A DNA stretch of 64,000 nt from Nocardioides sp. BP30 (GTDB lineage Bacteria; Actinomycetota; Actinomycetes; Propionibacteriales; Nocardioidaceae). The number at the start of each line of letters is the position of its first letter. Position 1 is the stretch's first letter. The stretch covers positions 1,302,001-1,366,000 of the forward strand of contig NZ_CP123620.1 in NCBI RefSeq assembly GCF_029873215.1, in the 5' to 3' direction. A model generated the notes under the pieces. It saw only the letters and a list, made by a program, of their open reading frames with translations, searched no databases and had not been told where the DNA came from. Position numbers and translations under genes: made by a program. This document shows positions 45,688 to 54,298 of this stretch, piece after piece.

Positions 45688-46569
45688 GTGAGTACGCCGG
45701 CGCGTGGTCGTGACGCTGGGCCCGGCCAGGGCCAGCGGCAGGAGCCCGGTCTGATCGGCCGGGTCGCGGGTGCCGTCACCGGCCGGATGGTCGGCGTCGT
45801 GCCCATCGAGGCGGTGCTGGACAACGTCGACGTCAACGCGGTGCTCGACGAGGTGGACGTCAACCGGCTGCTCGAGCGCATCGACCTCGACCGGCTGATG
45901 GATCGCGTGGACGTCGACGCGCTGCTCGACCGCGTCGACGTGGAGCGGATCGTCGACCGGGCCGGCATCCCGCAGATCGTCGCCGAGACCACCGGGCACC
46001 TGGCCGGCGGCACGCTCGACCTCGCCCGGGCCCGGCTCGCCGACGCCGACCGCCTGGCCGCACGGATCACCGACCGGGTGACGCTGCGGCGCCGTACCCG
46101 TCCGGCCTGGCGCGACCCCGCCACCGGGCTGCCCCAGGCCTACGCCGGCGCTGTCAGCCGGCTGCTCGCCTGGCTGGTCGACCTCGGTGTGGTCCTGGCG
46201 GCGTACGCCGGAGCCGACGCGGTGCTGCACCTGCTCGTCGACGCCTTCGGGCTCTCGGGCACCTGGCTGACCGACCAGGGCGCGCGGCTGTTGGCGGCTG
46301 TAGCGCTCGGCGCCTGGGCGGCTGTCTACGCCACGATCTGTGTCGCGGTGGCCGAGGCCACTGTCGGCAAGTGGCTGGTCGGCTTGCGGGTGCAGCGGCC
46401 CGACGGGACGGCTGTCGGTCCCGCCCGGGCCCTGGTGCGGGCGGCGGCGTTCGCGCTCTCGACCTCCCTCGGTCTGGCCGGTCTCGCGCTGATCGCCTTC
46501 CAGCGGCGTTCGCGCGGTCTGCACGACCTGATCGCCGGGACGGTGGTCGTCCACGTCGGCCGCAGGTGA
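45688..46569 (+). CDS. RDD family membrane protein with N-terminal nonapeptide repeats
   Basis: 293 residues. Residues about 50-95 consist of five consecutive nine-residue units of the form (V/I)D(V/L)(N/D/E)xx(L/V/M)(L/D)(E/D/R), for example VDVNRLLER, IDLDRLMDR and VDVDALLDR. The C-terminal half is an RDD domain with three helices (RLLAWLVDLGVVLAAYAG onwards) and WLVGLRVQ and RSRGLHDLIAGT. RDD proteins are linked to ion or solute transport across membranes. The repeat head is unusual; it could be a coiled or stacked helical spring. It is divergent from the M48 gene. Confidence 0.85.
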   Translation: MSTPARGRDAGPGQGQRQEPGLIGRVAGAVTGRMVGVVPIEAVLDNVDVNAVLDEVDVNRLLERIDLDRLMDRVDVDALLDRVDVERIVDRAGIPQIVAETTGHLAGGTLDLARARLADADRLAARITDRVTLRRRTRPAWRDPATGLPQAYAGAVSRLLAWLVDLGVVLAAYAGADAVLHLLVDAFGLSGTWLTDQGARLLAAVALGAWAAVYATICVAVAEATVGKWLVGLRVQRPDGTAVGPARALVRAAAFALSTSLGLAGLALIAFQRRSRGLHDLIAGTVVVHVGRR

Positions 46570-46627
46570 CTCAGCGGTAACCCGGGGCGGCGCTCGACGC
46601 CGTCGGGGCGCCGGGAAGAATGGCGGC

Positions 46628-47467
46628 GTGAACAAGCACAGGAAGATCGGACCCGAGGACGCCCGCTCGTGGCTGCTGGTCAACGGCAGCCGCGTGGAGC
46701 TGTTCGACGCGGCCTATGAGTCGCCCGCTGACCAGATCGTGCTCGACATCGAGGACGCCGTCGACCCCGCCGCCAAGGACGAGGCCCGGCGCGGTGTGAT
46801 CGAGTGGCTCTCGCACGGGGAGCGACAGGCCTGGGTCCGGATCAACGACCACACGACGCCGTACTGGTCCGACGACGTGAGCCAGCTCGCCGGCGTTCCC
46901 GGCCTGCTCGGCGTGATGCTGGCCAAGACCGAGTCGGCCGCCGACGTAACCGAGACGTTCGACCGGCTCGGTGGCTCCGTGCCGGTCCTCGCGCTGATCG
47001 AGTCGGCGCTCGGCATCGAGGAGGCGGTCTCGATCGCCCGTGCCCGTGGCGTGGTGCGACTCGCGTTCGGCAGCGGCGACTACCGCCGCGACACCGGCAC
47101 CAGCGCGGACGACCTGGCGATGGCCTATCCGCGCTCGCGCCTCGTGGTGGCCTCGAGGATCGGCGGCCTGCCCGGCCCGGTCGACGGCCCCACCGTCAGC
47201 AGCAGCCATCCGGTGCTGCGCGAGCAGGCAGGCGTCACCGTCTCCCTCGGCCTCACCGGCAAGCTCTGCCTGGACAAGGAGCAGCTCCCGGTGATCAACG
47301 AGGTCATCAGCCCGGCGCCGTCCGACGTCACCTGGGCGCGCGACTTCCTCGCCGACTTCGACGCCCGGGGTCAGGTCATCCGCGACGGCAGCGACCTGCC
47401 GCGGCTCGGTCGCGCCCGCAAGATCCAGCGGCTCGCCGAGGTCTTCGGGGTCAGCCCGCAGTCCTAG
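46628..47467 (+). CDS. HpcH/HpaI aldolase / CitE-like CoA-ester lyase
   Basis: 279 residues. TIM barrel with the acidic metal-binding sites of the family: VLDIEDAVDPAAKDEAR, VRINDHTTPYW, MLAKTESAADV and ALIESALGIEEA. These enzymes cleave or condense acyl-CoA with aldehydes such as malyl-, citramalyl- or citryl-CoA. No other citrate-lyase subunits are present, so a solitary CitE-like malyl-CoA-type lyase or thioesterase is likely. GTG start at 46628 with AAGAAT six bases upstream. Confidence 0.88.
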   Translation: MNKHRKIGPEDARSWLLVNGSRVELFDAAYESPADQIVLDIEDAVDPAAKDEARRGVIEWLSHGERQAWVRINDHTTPYWSDDVSQLAGVPGLLGVMLAKTESAADVTETFDRLGGSVPVLALIESALGIEEAVSIARARGVVRLAFGSGDYRRDTGTSADDLAMAYPRSRLVVASRIGGLPGPVDGPTVSSSHPVLREQAGVTVSLGLTGKLCLDKEQLPVINEVISPAPSDVTWARDFLADFDARGQVIRDGSDLPRLGRARKIQRLAEVFGVSPQS

Positions 47468-47493
47468 CCGAGGCTCGCCCGGGCGCTGGGCGA

Positions 47494-47520
47494 GAGGGCG
47501 CGTACGACGGATGCGCCCTC
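47494..47520. terminator. Hairpin between convergent genes
   Basis: GAGGGCGC (47494-47501) pairs with GCGCCCTC (47513-47520) around an 11-nt loop, between the stop of the CoA-ester lyase gene and the facing stop of a SnoaL-like gene. No T-tract. Confidence 0.5.
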
Positions 47521-47522
47521 GC

Positions 47523-47966
47523 TCAGTCCCCGGGCAGCAGGCCCAGAGCGTCGAGCAGCGCGACCTCGTCCCAGTACTGCCGCAGCGCCGAGATCCGGTC
47601 ACCGTCGAACGCCACGGCGGTGGCGCCCTCGAGACGCACCGGGCGGCCGACGGCCTGCACGACGGTGGTGCGCTCGTCGCCGTCGTCGACGCTGAGGTCG
47701 GAGGCGAACTGCGCCGTCACGACCCATTCCGCCCAGCCGCTGTCGCCATCGATGCCGATCGTGCCGATGTCCACGCCGAGGTCGGACATGATCGTGTCGC
47801 GCAGCGCCAGCTCGGCGGCGAGCTCGGCACGGCCGGCGACGAAGAGCGCCGGGGTGGTGAAGGTGACGTCCTCGGTGAAGACGGATTCGAGCTCGGCCGG
47901 ATCCGCGCCGGCCGTCATCGCCAGGGCACGTCGCACCAGGTCGGCGCGGGGATCTTGATCTGTCAC
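47523..47966 (-). CDS. SnoaL/NTF2-like fold protein
   Basis: About 147 residues. The cone-shaped alpha+beta fold is suggested by LVRRALAMTAGADPAELESV, FTEDVTFTTPALFVAGRAEL and DRISALRQYWDEVALLDALG at the C-terminus. Members are polyketide cyclases, isomerases or ligand-binding proteins. GTG 47966 has GGAAGGACC four bases upstream; the ATG at 47981 is an alternative. It follows the SHOCT-domain gene by 22 bp in the same direction. Confidence 0.8.
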   Translation of the reverse strand: MTDQDPRADLVRRALAMTAGADPAELESVFTEDVTFTTPALFVAGRAELAAELALRDTIMSDLGVDIGTIGIDGDSGWAEWVVTAQFASDLSVDDGDERTTVVQAVGRPVRLEGATAVAFDGDRISALRQYWDEVALLDALGLLPGD

Positions 47967-47988
47967 GATCGGTCCTTCCATCGGGGGT

Positions 47989-48273
47989 CTAGAGCCCGAG
48001 CAGCTTGGCCTTGGCGGCCGAGAACTCGGTGTCGGTCAGCTCCCCGGCGGCGTGCAACTCGGTGAGCTTCTGCAGGCGTTCGAGCGTCGGATCGACGGCG
48101 GTCGGGGTCGAGGCCGCCGGCGGTGGCTGGGTCGCGGCGTACGCCGCCGCGGCCTGGTCGTTGTACGCGTTCTGCTCCGCGCGCTGGCGACCCACGTGGT
48201 AGGCGACGCCGGCGGTGGTCGCTCCGGCGGCGAGCCGTAGCAAGGGCCTCCGCGGTCGGAAGAGCAGTCCCAT
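47989..48273 (-). CDS. SHOCT-domain small membrane-associated protein
   Basis: 94 residues. The basic N-terminus (MGLLFRPRRPLLRL) leads into a weakly hydrophobic Ala/Gly stretch. The C-terminal 30 residues, LERLQKLTELHAAGELTDTE followed by FSAAKAKLL, are a clear SHOCT domain, an oligomerisation module of unknown detail. AGAGGA precedes ATG 48273; the frame to 48375 is open but non-coding-like. It shares an operon with the SnoaL-like gene. Confidence 0.85.
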   Translation of the reverse strand: MGLLFRPRRPLLRLAAGATTAGVAYHVGRQRAEQNAYNDQAAAAYAATQPPPAASTPTAVDPTLERLQKLTELHAAGELTDTEFSAAKAKLLGL

Positions 48274-48384
48274 GATCCGTCCTCTCGTGGGTTCGGCTCG
48301 ATCCTCGGCCGGGCATACGCGGGCGGGGCTCACCCGGACCGGGTGACGAGGCCGATGCACGGGTCGTCGGGGCACACTGTGCGG

Positions 48385-48771
48385 GTGAACGAATCGCTCG
48401 CCGCCGAGGTCGAGAACTGCCGCTTCACGCCCGTACGGCTCCGGGCGGGCTACGACACGGGTGAGGTGGACGACTTCCTCGATGATCTGTGCAGGCGCCT
48501 GCGTGCCGGGGAACCCGTTGCCGCGTTCGTCGCGGGGGCGCGGTTCACGCCCGTCCGGATGCGCGAGGGCTACGACATGGGCGAGGTCGACCGGCTCCTG
48601 GAGCGCGTCGTCGCCGGCGCCGCCGATGCGACTTCGACGGCGAGCCCGACGGTGGGCCCGACGGTGAGCCCGACGGCTCCGGCACCTGCTGCCACGCCCC
48701 AGGAGTGGATCAACCCGGTCAGCGAGGTGACCTCGCCGCTGGCGCGGCTGTTCCGCCGCCGTCGCGACTGA
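48385..48771 (+). CDS. DivIVA-motif (DUF/SepIVA-like) duplicated domain protein
   Basis: About 128 residues. Two copies of a 24-residue motif, CRFTPVRLRAGYDTGEVDDF and ARFTPVRMREGYDMGEVDRL, each end in a short helix. The F-x-P-V-R-x-x-G-Y-D-x-x-x-V-D-x-F pattern is the N-terminal lipid-binding-type motif of actinobacterial DivIVA-domain proteins. The C-terminus is Pro/Thr/Ala-rich and ends RLFRRRRD. A role at the cell pole or septum is only inferred. GTG 48385 is the likeliest start; ATG 48355 and GTG 48343 are in frame. Confidence 0.75.
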   Translation: MNESLAAEVENCRFTPVRLRAGYDTGEVDDFLDDLCRRLRAGEPVAAFVAGARFTPVRMREGYDMGEVDRLLERVVAGAADATSTASPTVGPTVSPTAPAPAATPQEWINPVSEVTSPLARLFRRRRD

Positions 48772-48813
48772 TCGAACCCGGCTGATCGGAGCTCGGGGCC
48801 GACGACGCGACCC

Positions 48814-49235
48814 TCAGTCCTCGTCGCCGACGCGCAGCTGGTCGCACAGCGCCCACAGGACGAGGGCGTCGAACCCGAGCAGGATCACCGCTCCGGCCGG
48901 GTTGTGCGGCAGGAAGAGGAAGCTGCTCACCGCACTCACGATCGCCACACCAATGCCGCCGACCATGCCCCAGCGCCGTCCGGTGATGATGCCGATCGAG
49001 ACCACCATCGCGACCAGGCCGACCACCATGTGCACCCAGCCCAAGCGGTGACGCTGATGTCGAAGATCTGTCCGCCCGAGGCGTAGACCTTGTCGTTGGC
49101 CACCGCGGCGATGCCCTGCAGGAACTGCATCAGGCCCACGCCACCGAGCAGTACGCCGGCGAAGAGGACCGCGGAGCCCGCGAACAGGCTCTGGGTGGGG
49201 TCGGCGTACCGGCGATGCACGGAGGGTGTGCTCAC
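48814..49235 (-). pseudogene. DUF7144-type membrane protein gene with a one-base frameshift
   Basis: The N-terminal part (from ATG 49235) reads MSTPSVHRRYADPTQSLFAG to FDISVTAW, with helix GSAVLFAGVLLGGVGLMQFL. The C-terminal part, in the next frame from about 49044, continues GWVHMVVGLVAMVVSIGIIT and ends DQLRVGDED. Joined at TAW-GWVH they make one four-helix DUF7144-type protein of about 140 residues. The break lies in the plus-strand CCC run at 49040-49042 (minus-strand GGG), where one more G would restore the frame. It is either a recent disabling mutation or a homopolymer sequencing error. Neither half alone is a normal length. Confidence 0.8.
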
Positions 49236-49340
49236 ACCATCACGCTAGGTCGCGGGGTCCGTCGAAGGGTCACCCGAATCGGGCGGCAGCAGCCGGCGCG
49301 GGCCGGCCGACCTGGTGGGCGCAGCCGCCAGCGCCGGCAC

Positions 49341-49346
49341 TATGCT
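49341..49346 (+). promoter_or_regulatory. -10 element of the TOPRIM-gene promoter
   Basis: TATGCT (TANNNT) lies seven bases before ATG 49354. It also contains the upstream in-frame ATG (49342), which argues that 49354 is the real start. Confidence 0.45.
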
Positions 49347-49353
49347 CCCGCGC

Positions 49354-49896
49354 ATGGCACGACCCATCACCATCCTCGTCGAGGGCGACTCCGACAAGGC
49401 CGCCGTCGAGACCCTCGCCCCGCGCTACGGCGTCGACCTGACCGACGAGAGCATCGAGGTCGTGAGCATGGGCGGCGCCGGCAACGCCGGTCGGTTCATC
49501 GCGGAGAAGGCGTCGGCGGGGCGCCGCGTCGGCGGGCTCTACGACGAGGCCGAGGAGCGCTTCTTCGCCCGTGCCCTCAACCGTCAGGAGGGCGAGGACC
49601 TAGGCCGGCAGGGCTTCTTCGCCTGCCGGCGCGATCTGGAGGAGGAGCTCGTCCGGGCGCTCGGCGTCGCAGCCGTGACCGAGCTGCTGGAGGGCAGGGG
49701 TGACCTCGCGGGCTTCCGCTCCTTCCAGAACCAGGACGCGCACCGGGCCGACGAGGCGGCGGACCAGCTGCGACGCTTCATCGGCGCCAACGGCGCTCGC
49801 AAGCGGACCTACGCCGCCGCGATGGCCGACGCCGTGCCGCTCGAGGCGATCCCCGAGCCGCTGGAGGGTCTGCTGAGCTGGATCTGGAGCGCATGA
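49354..49896 (+). CDS. TOPRIM-domain protein (OLD-nuclease-like)
   Basis: 180 residues. The TOPRIM catalytic Glu is in [14 protein letters not shown] at the N-terminus, and [11 protein letters not shown] provides the acidic second motif. The rest resembles the C-terminal part of OLD-type nucleases but lacks any ATPase domain, so it is a stand-alone TOPRIM protein. [17 protein letters not shown] is a typical motif. The stop overlaps the start of rnhA by 4 nt (ATGA), so the two products are made together. Confidence 0.8.
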   Translation: MARPITILVEGDSDKAAVETLAPRYGVDLTDESIEVVSMGGAGNAGRFIAEKASAGRRVGGLYDEAEERFFARALNRQEGEDLGRQGFFACRRDLEEELVRALGVAAVTELLEGRGDLAGFRSFQNQDAHRADEAADQLRRFIGANGARKRTYAAAMADAVPLEAIPEPLEGLLSWIWSA

Positions 49897-50360
49897 GCGC
49901 CATCGGCGAGACGAGCGACATCGTCACCATCCACACCGACGGCGGCTGCCGGCCCAACCCCGGGCCGGGCGGCTGGGGCGCCGTGCTCCGGTTCGGGACG
50001 CACGTGCGCGAGCTGTACGGCGGCGAGCCCGGCTCGACCACCAACAACCGGATGGAGCTGACCGCGCCGATCATGGCGCTGGAGACGCTCAACCGGCCGT
50101 GCGAGGTGCACGTCTTCACCGACAGCACCTACGTGCGCAGCGGCATCACCTCGTGGCTGGCGGGTTGGAAGCGCAACGGCTGGAAGACCTCCACGAAGCA
50201 GCCGGTGAAGAACGCCGACCTGTGGCAGCGGCTGGAGGAGGCGTGCGAGCGACACCAGGTGGAGTGGTTCTGGGTGAAGGGGCATGCCGGCGTGGCCGAC
50301 AACGAGCTTGCCGACCAGCTCGCCACCCGCGGCATCGAGGAAGCGGTCGGCGGCCGCTGA
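49893..50360 (+). CDS. rnhA: Ribonuclease HI
   Basis: 155 residues. All four catalytic acids are in place: D16 ([11 protein letters not shown]), E55 (NNRMELTAP), D77 (VFTDSTYV) and D136 (GVADNELAD), plus His in the KGHAGV loop. It cleaves the RNA strand of RNA-DNA hybrids. The basic substrate-binding loop [20 protein letters not shown] is present, as in E. coli RNase HI. The start overlaps the TOPRIM gene by 4 nt, which suggests a joint role in R-loop or replication-linked repair. Confidence 0.95.
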   Translation: MSAIGETSDIVTIHTDGGCRPNPGPGGWGAVLRFGTHVRELYGGEPGSTTNNRMELTAPIMALETLNRPCEVHVFTDSTYVRSGITSWLAGWKRNGWKTSTKQPVKNADLWQRLEEACERHQVEWFWVKGHAGVADNELADQLATRGIEEAVGGR

Positions 50361-50387
50361 GCCTGCTGGGGCTGGCAGGCTGGCTTC

Positions 50388-50864
50388 ATGACGCTGCTGC
50401 GAGCCGCCCGGCCTGAGGAGGCGGCGTTGATCTCCGACCTGGCGCTGCGCTCCAAGGCCCACTGGGGGTACGACGCCGCGTTCCTCGAGGCCTGCCGTGC
50501 CGAGCTGACCTGGACGGCCGAGCAGTGCGGGAGCGGCGACGTGGTGCTCGCCGAGCGGGACGGACGGGTGGTCGGCTTCTACGCACTGGGCGTCGGCGCG
50601 ACCCCGGACCGGGGCGAGCTGGACGCGTGCTTCGTCGAGCCGGCGGTGATCGGGAGCGGCGTCGGCGGCGTACTCCTGCGGGGTGCGCTCATCGAGGCGC
50701 GGCGCCGGGGCTGGCGTCGGCTCGCGCTCGACGCGGACCCGGGCGCGGAGGGCTTCTACCTGCGCCACGGAGCCCGCCGGGTGGGTGAGGCGCCGAGCGG
50801 TTCGCTCCCAGGACGGCTGCTGCCGCGCCTGGAGTTCGTGCTCAGTGGCTCCGCGGACGGGTGA
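50388..50864 (+). CDS. GNAT family N-acetyltransferase
   Basis: 158 residues. N-terminal LLRAARPEEAALISDLALRS, motif A ELDACFVEPAVIGSGVGGVL with the V-I-G-S-G-V-G-G acetyl-CoA loop, and a C-terminal FYLRHGARRVGE. KAHWGYDAAFLEACRAEL is the substrate-side region; substrate unknown. It follows rnhA by 27 bp. Its last 23 bp overlap, tail to tail, the end of the phosphatase gene on the opposite strand. Confidence 0.88.
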   Translation: MTLLRAARPEEAALISDLALRSKAHWGYDAAFLEACRAELTWTAEQCGSGDVVLAERDGRVVGFYALGVGATPDRGELDACFVEPAVIGSGVGGVLLRGALIEARRRGWRRLALDADPGAEGFYLRHGARRVGEAPSGSLPGRLLPRLEFVLSGSADG

Positions 50865-52482
50865 GGGTGAAGGTCTCGAACGGCGTCAGCGTCCCGTAGG
50901 GGCCGCCGACCTCGTAGTAGGTCACCGCGATCGTCGTGTGTCCGCCCGGCCGGCCCGGGTCGACGTCGAAGGAGGCGAAGCCGTAGGAGTGCGCGGCATC
51001 GCGGGTCCCCGACCAGACGGCGTCCTCGGTGACGTACGTCGGCGTGCCGTGCGTGACGGTGCCGGGCGCGGCACTCGGGCGGTCGGAGACCGAGACGATC
51101 ACCCGGCACTGCGGCGGGTCGAAGAGCAGCTGGTTGGAGGGCGCCGAGGTCCCGCCACCGCCGATGATCATGTGCACCGTGCCCTGGGTGGTGTCGACCA
51201 CGTCGAGCTTGTCCACCGTCGGGATCGGGGTCAGCGTCTGGTTGTCGGTCCGGCCACGGATCGCCTTGGAGCGCTCGTAGTGGTGCTCGTGTCCGCAGAC
51301 GACCAGGTCCACGCCGTAGGCGTCGAACAGCGGCAGCCATTCCTGCCGGATGCCCAGGTCGGCGCCGTTGAAGTTGTTCGCGGTGGAGATCGCCACCTGG
51401 TGCATGCAGACGACGATCCAGTCGATGTCGCGATCCGCGCGTGCCTCGCGCAGCGTGCGCTCCAGCCAGGCCTTCTGTGCGCCCTTGGAGTAGCCGAGGA
51501 CCCGGATGTCGCCACCGTCCTGCAGCGCCACGTCGTCGTTGGCCAGGAACACGAAGCGGACCGCGCCGACCGTGATGGCGTACCAGAGTCCGGCGGTGGT
51601 GTCGGTCTGGCCTGGCTGCCGCGGGGTGTCGAAGTAGGTCTGGAACGCGCTGTAGCCGATCGAGCCGTTGCCCAGCTCGTTCTCGTGGTTGCCGGGTGCC
51701 GGCATCCAGGCGCGGTGACGCGCGGAGCGGCTGTTGTTGTTCCAGAAGTCCGACCAGCTGCGCACCCGGTCGGTGGCGAGGTTGGCGTAGCAGAGGTCCC
51801 CGTTGAACAGGTGCAGCAGCGGCTCGAGGCTCTCCACGCCCGCGGTGGTGTCGCCGGCGGCCGGTGAGCCCAGGTTGTCGTTGACCCAGGTGGTGCCCGA
51901 CTGCTTGCCCACGGTCGGAGTGCCCTGGTCGCCGAAGCTGGTGAACCGGAACGCGACCCGGCCGCGCGGCGCGGTGCGGAAGGTGCCGAACTCGGGCTTG
52001 GCGCCGTCGTGCACCGCCAGGTACATGTAGTCGGTGCCGGGCCGCAGGCCGGTGAGCCGGGCGTGGTGGGCGTAGACGACGGTTCCGGACTTGCCGTCGG
52101 TGTAGCTGGCCACGTCGGCTGTGACGGCCTTCTCGAACGTGCCGCCGTTCTTGGCGATCAGCACCTTCGGGTGGGTGGTGCGCGCGACGGTGTGCCACGT
52201 CACCGAGACCTCGCGCGACGCGTCGGCACCGAAGCCCACGTGCAGGCCGGCGACCGGTGGGACCGGCCCACCGGCGGCCCCGGTGGTGGGGCCGGTCGCC
52301 GGGCCCGCCACGGAGCCGGTCGAAGAGCCGGGACGGGCGGCGCCGTCGCGGGCGCCGGCAGCGACAGGGGAGGCGGAGGCGGTGGAGGCGAGGCCGCCGG
52401 TGGCGGCGAGGGCGCTGGTGGCGCCGAGAGCGGCGAGGAGGCTGCGGCGGCTGACGTCGGAGCCCCGAGGCGAGGAGGTCAT
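50842..52482 (-). CDS. Secreted purple acid phosphatase-like metallophosphoesterase
   Basis: 546 residues. A Tat signal peptide is clear (SRRSLLAALG at 11-20, then an Ala-rich hydrophobic region), so it is exported folded, probably after metal loading. An N-terminal fibronectin-like domain (about 75-170) precedes the metallophosphoesterase domain: FTSFGDQGTP, NGDLCYAN, PAPGNHENELG, VVCMHQVAIST and CGHEHHYERS. It likely releases phosphate from organic esters outside the cell. A low-complexity Gly/Ala/Pro stretch joins signal and domain. Confidence 0.93.
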   Translation of the reverse strand: MTSSPRGSDVSRRSLLAALGATSALAATGGLASTASASPVAAGARDGAARPGSSTGSVAGPATGPTTGAAGGPVPPVAGLHVGFGADASREVSVTWHTVARTTHPKVLIAKNGGTFEKAVTADVASYTDGKSGTVVYAHHARLTGLRPGTDYMYLAVHDGAKPEFGTFRTAPRGRVAFRFTSFGDQGTPTVGKQSGTTWVNDNLGSPAAGDTTAGVESLEPLLHLFNGDLCYANLATDRVRSWSDFWNNNSRSARHRAWMPAPGNHENELGNGSIGYSAFQTYFDTPRQPGQTDTTAGLWYAITVGAVRFVFLANDDVALQDGGDIRVLGYSKGAQKAWLERTLREARADRDIDWIVVCMHQVAISTANNFNGADLGIRQEWLPLFDAYGVDLVVCGHEHHYERSKAIRGRTDNQTLTPIPTVDKLDVVDTTQGTVHMIIGGGGTSAPSNQLLFDPPQCRVIVSVSDRPSAAPGTVTHGTPTYVTEDAVWSGTRDAAHSYGFASFDVDPGRPGGHTTIAVTYYEVGGPYGTLTPFETFTLTRPRSH

Positions 52483-52598
52483 GGCACGACCCTGGCCCGC
52501 CGGGCGGGGTGGTGAGCCAACCCGACGTGAACGATGGGGGAAGCCTTGTCGCAGCGATCGGAGCCCCTGACCCGACCGACCGTGCCAAGATCGGGAAC

Positions 52599-54275
52599 AT
52601 GACGCAGGCCGAGCAGATGCAACGGGCAGACATCATCGTCGTGGGTGCCGGGCTGGCAGGGCTGGTGGCAGCGGCCGAGGCGGCCGACGCCGGCAGGTCC
52701 GTGCTGCTGGTCGACCAGGAGCCCGAGCAGTCGCTCGGTGGCCAGGCGTTCTGGAGCCTGGGCGGCTTGTTCCTCATCGACAGCCCCGAGCAGCGCCGGA
52801 TGGGCATCAAGGACTCGCTCGAGCTGGCCACCCAGGACTGGCTGGGCAGCGCCGCGTTCGACCGTGAGGAGGACCTGTGGCCGCGCCGCTGGGCCGAGGC
52901 CTACCTCGACTTCGCGCACGGCGAGAAGCGGTCCTGGCTGCACGCGATGGGGCACCGGCTCTTCCCGGTCGTCGGCTGGGCCGAGCGCGGCGACGGCCGC
53001 GCCGACGGGCACGGCAACTCCGTGCCCCGGTTCCACATCACGTGGGGGACAGGGCCTGGTGTGGTGGCCCCGTTCGAGCGCCGGGCGCGCGAGCACGCCG
53101 CGGCCGGGCGGATCCGGTTCGCCTTCCGCCACCGCGTCGACGAGGTCGTCGTCGAGGGCGGTACGGCGACAGGTGTCCGCGGCCGTGTCCTCGAGCCCAG
53201 CACGATCGAGCGCGGGCAGGCGTCCTCACGGGTCGAGGTCGCGGACTTCGAGCTCCGGGCCCAGGCGGTGATCGTGACCTCCGGTGGCATCGGAGGCAAC
53301 CACGACCTGGTCCGCAAGGCCTGGCCGGCCCGCCTGGGCACACCGCCGGCGTCGATGGTCTCCGGCGTACCCGCGCACGTGGACGGACGGATGATCCAGA
53401 TCACCCGCGACGCCGGTGCGCGGATCATCAACGAGGACCGGATGTGGCACTACGTCGAGGGCATCCGCAACTGGGACCCGATCTGGGCCAATCACGGCAT
53501 CCGGATCCTCCCCGGCCCCTCCTCGCTGTGGCTCGACGCGACAGGTCGCCGCCTGCCTGCTCCGAACTTCCCCGGCTTCGACACGCTCGGCACCCTCAAG
53601 GTGCTGCGGGAGAGCGGCTACGACTACTCCTGGTTCGTGCTGACCCAGAAGATCATCGAGAAGGAGTTCGCGCTCTCCGGCTCGGAGCAGAACCCCGACC
53701 TCACCGGCAAGTCGGTGCGCGGCGTCATCGAGCGGGCACGCAAGGGTCCCGGGCCGGTCGAGGCGTTCAAGCAGTACGGCGAGGACTTCGTGGTCGCCGA
53801 CTCGCTCAGCGACCTGGTCGCGGGGATGAACAAGCTCGCCGCCGACGACCCGAGTGGCCCGACGATCGACGAGCGCGAGCTGCGCCGCCTGATCGAGGCG
53901 CGCGATCGCCAGATCGAGAACCCCTATGCCAAGGACGCCCAGATCACCGCGATGTACGCCGCCCGGCACTACCGCGGCGACAAGCTCTCCCGGGTGGCCA
54001 AGCCGCACCGACTGCTCGACCCGGCCAACGGGCCGCTGATCGCGGTGAAGCTGCACATCCTCTCGCGCAAGACCCTCGGTGGCCTGGAGACCGACCTCTC
54101 CGGACGGTGCCTGACCGCCGCCGGCGTGCCGCTCCCCGGCCTCTATGCGGCGGGCGAGGTCAACGGCTTCGGCGGAGGCGGAATGATGGGCTACAACGCG
54201 CTCGAGGGCACCTTCCTCGGCGGCTGCTTGTTCAGCGGCCGCACCGCGGGCCGCGCCGCGGCCGCTGCGGTCTGA
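52599..54275 (+). CDS. FAD-binding dehydrogenase (fumarate reductase/3-ketosteroid dehydrogenase superfamily)
   Basis: 558 residues. N-terminal GAGLAG-type FAD motif (VVGAGLAGLVAAAEAADAG), second half with a capping domain and the C-terminal GLYAAGEVNGFGGGGMMGYN motif that closes the FAD site. The family introduces double bonds next to a carbonyl or reduces fumarate-like substrates; the substrate is unknown. ATG 52599 has CAAGAT seven bases upstream. A Rieske ferredoxin gene follows 23 bp later, so it may pass or accept electrons through that protein. Divergent from the phosphatase gene. Confidence 0.9.
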   Translation: MTQAEQMQRADIIVVGAGLAGLVAAAEAADAGRSVLLVDQEPEQSLGGQAFWSLGGLFLIDSPEQRRMGIKDSLELATQDWLGSAAFDREEDLWPRRWAEAYLDFAHGEKRSWLHAMGHRLFPVVGWAERGDGRADGHGNSVPRFHITWGTGPGVVAPFERRAREHAAAGRIRFAFRHRVDEVVVEGGTATGVRGRVLEPSTIERGQASSRVEVADFELRAQAVIVTSGGIGGNHDLVRKAWPARLGTPPASMVSGVPAHVDGRMIQITRDAGARIINEDRMWHYVEGIRNWDPIWANHGIRILPGPSSLWLDATGRRLPAPNFPGFDTLGTLKVLRESGYDYSWFVLTQKIIEKEFALSGSEQNPDLTGKSVRGVIERARKGPGPVEAFKQYGEDFVVADSLSDLVAGMNKLAADDPSGPTIDERELRRLIEARDRQIENPYAKDAQITAMYAARHYRGDKLSRVAKPHRLLDPANGPLIAVKLHILSRKTLGGLETDLSGRCLTAAGVPLPGLYAAGEVNGFGGGGMMGYNALEGTFLGGCLFSGRTAGRAAAAAV

Positions 54276-54298
54276 GCGCCTCGACCTCAAGGAGACAG

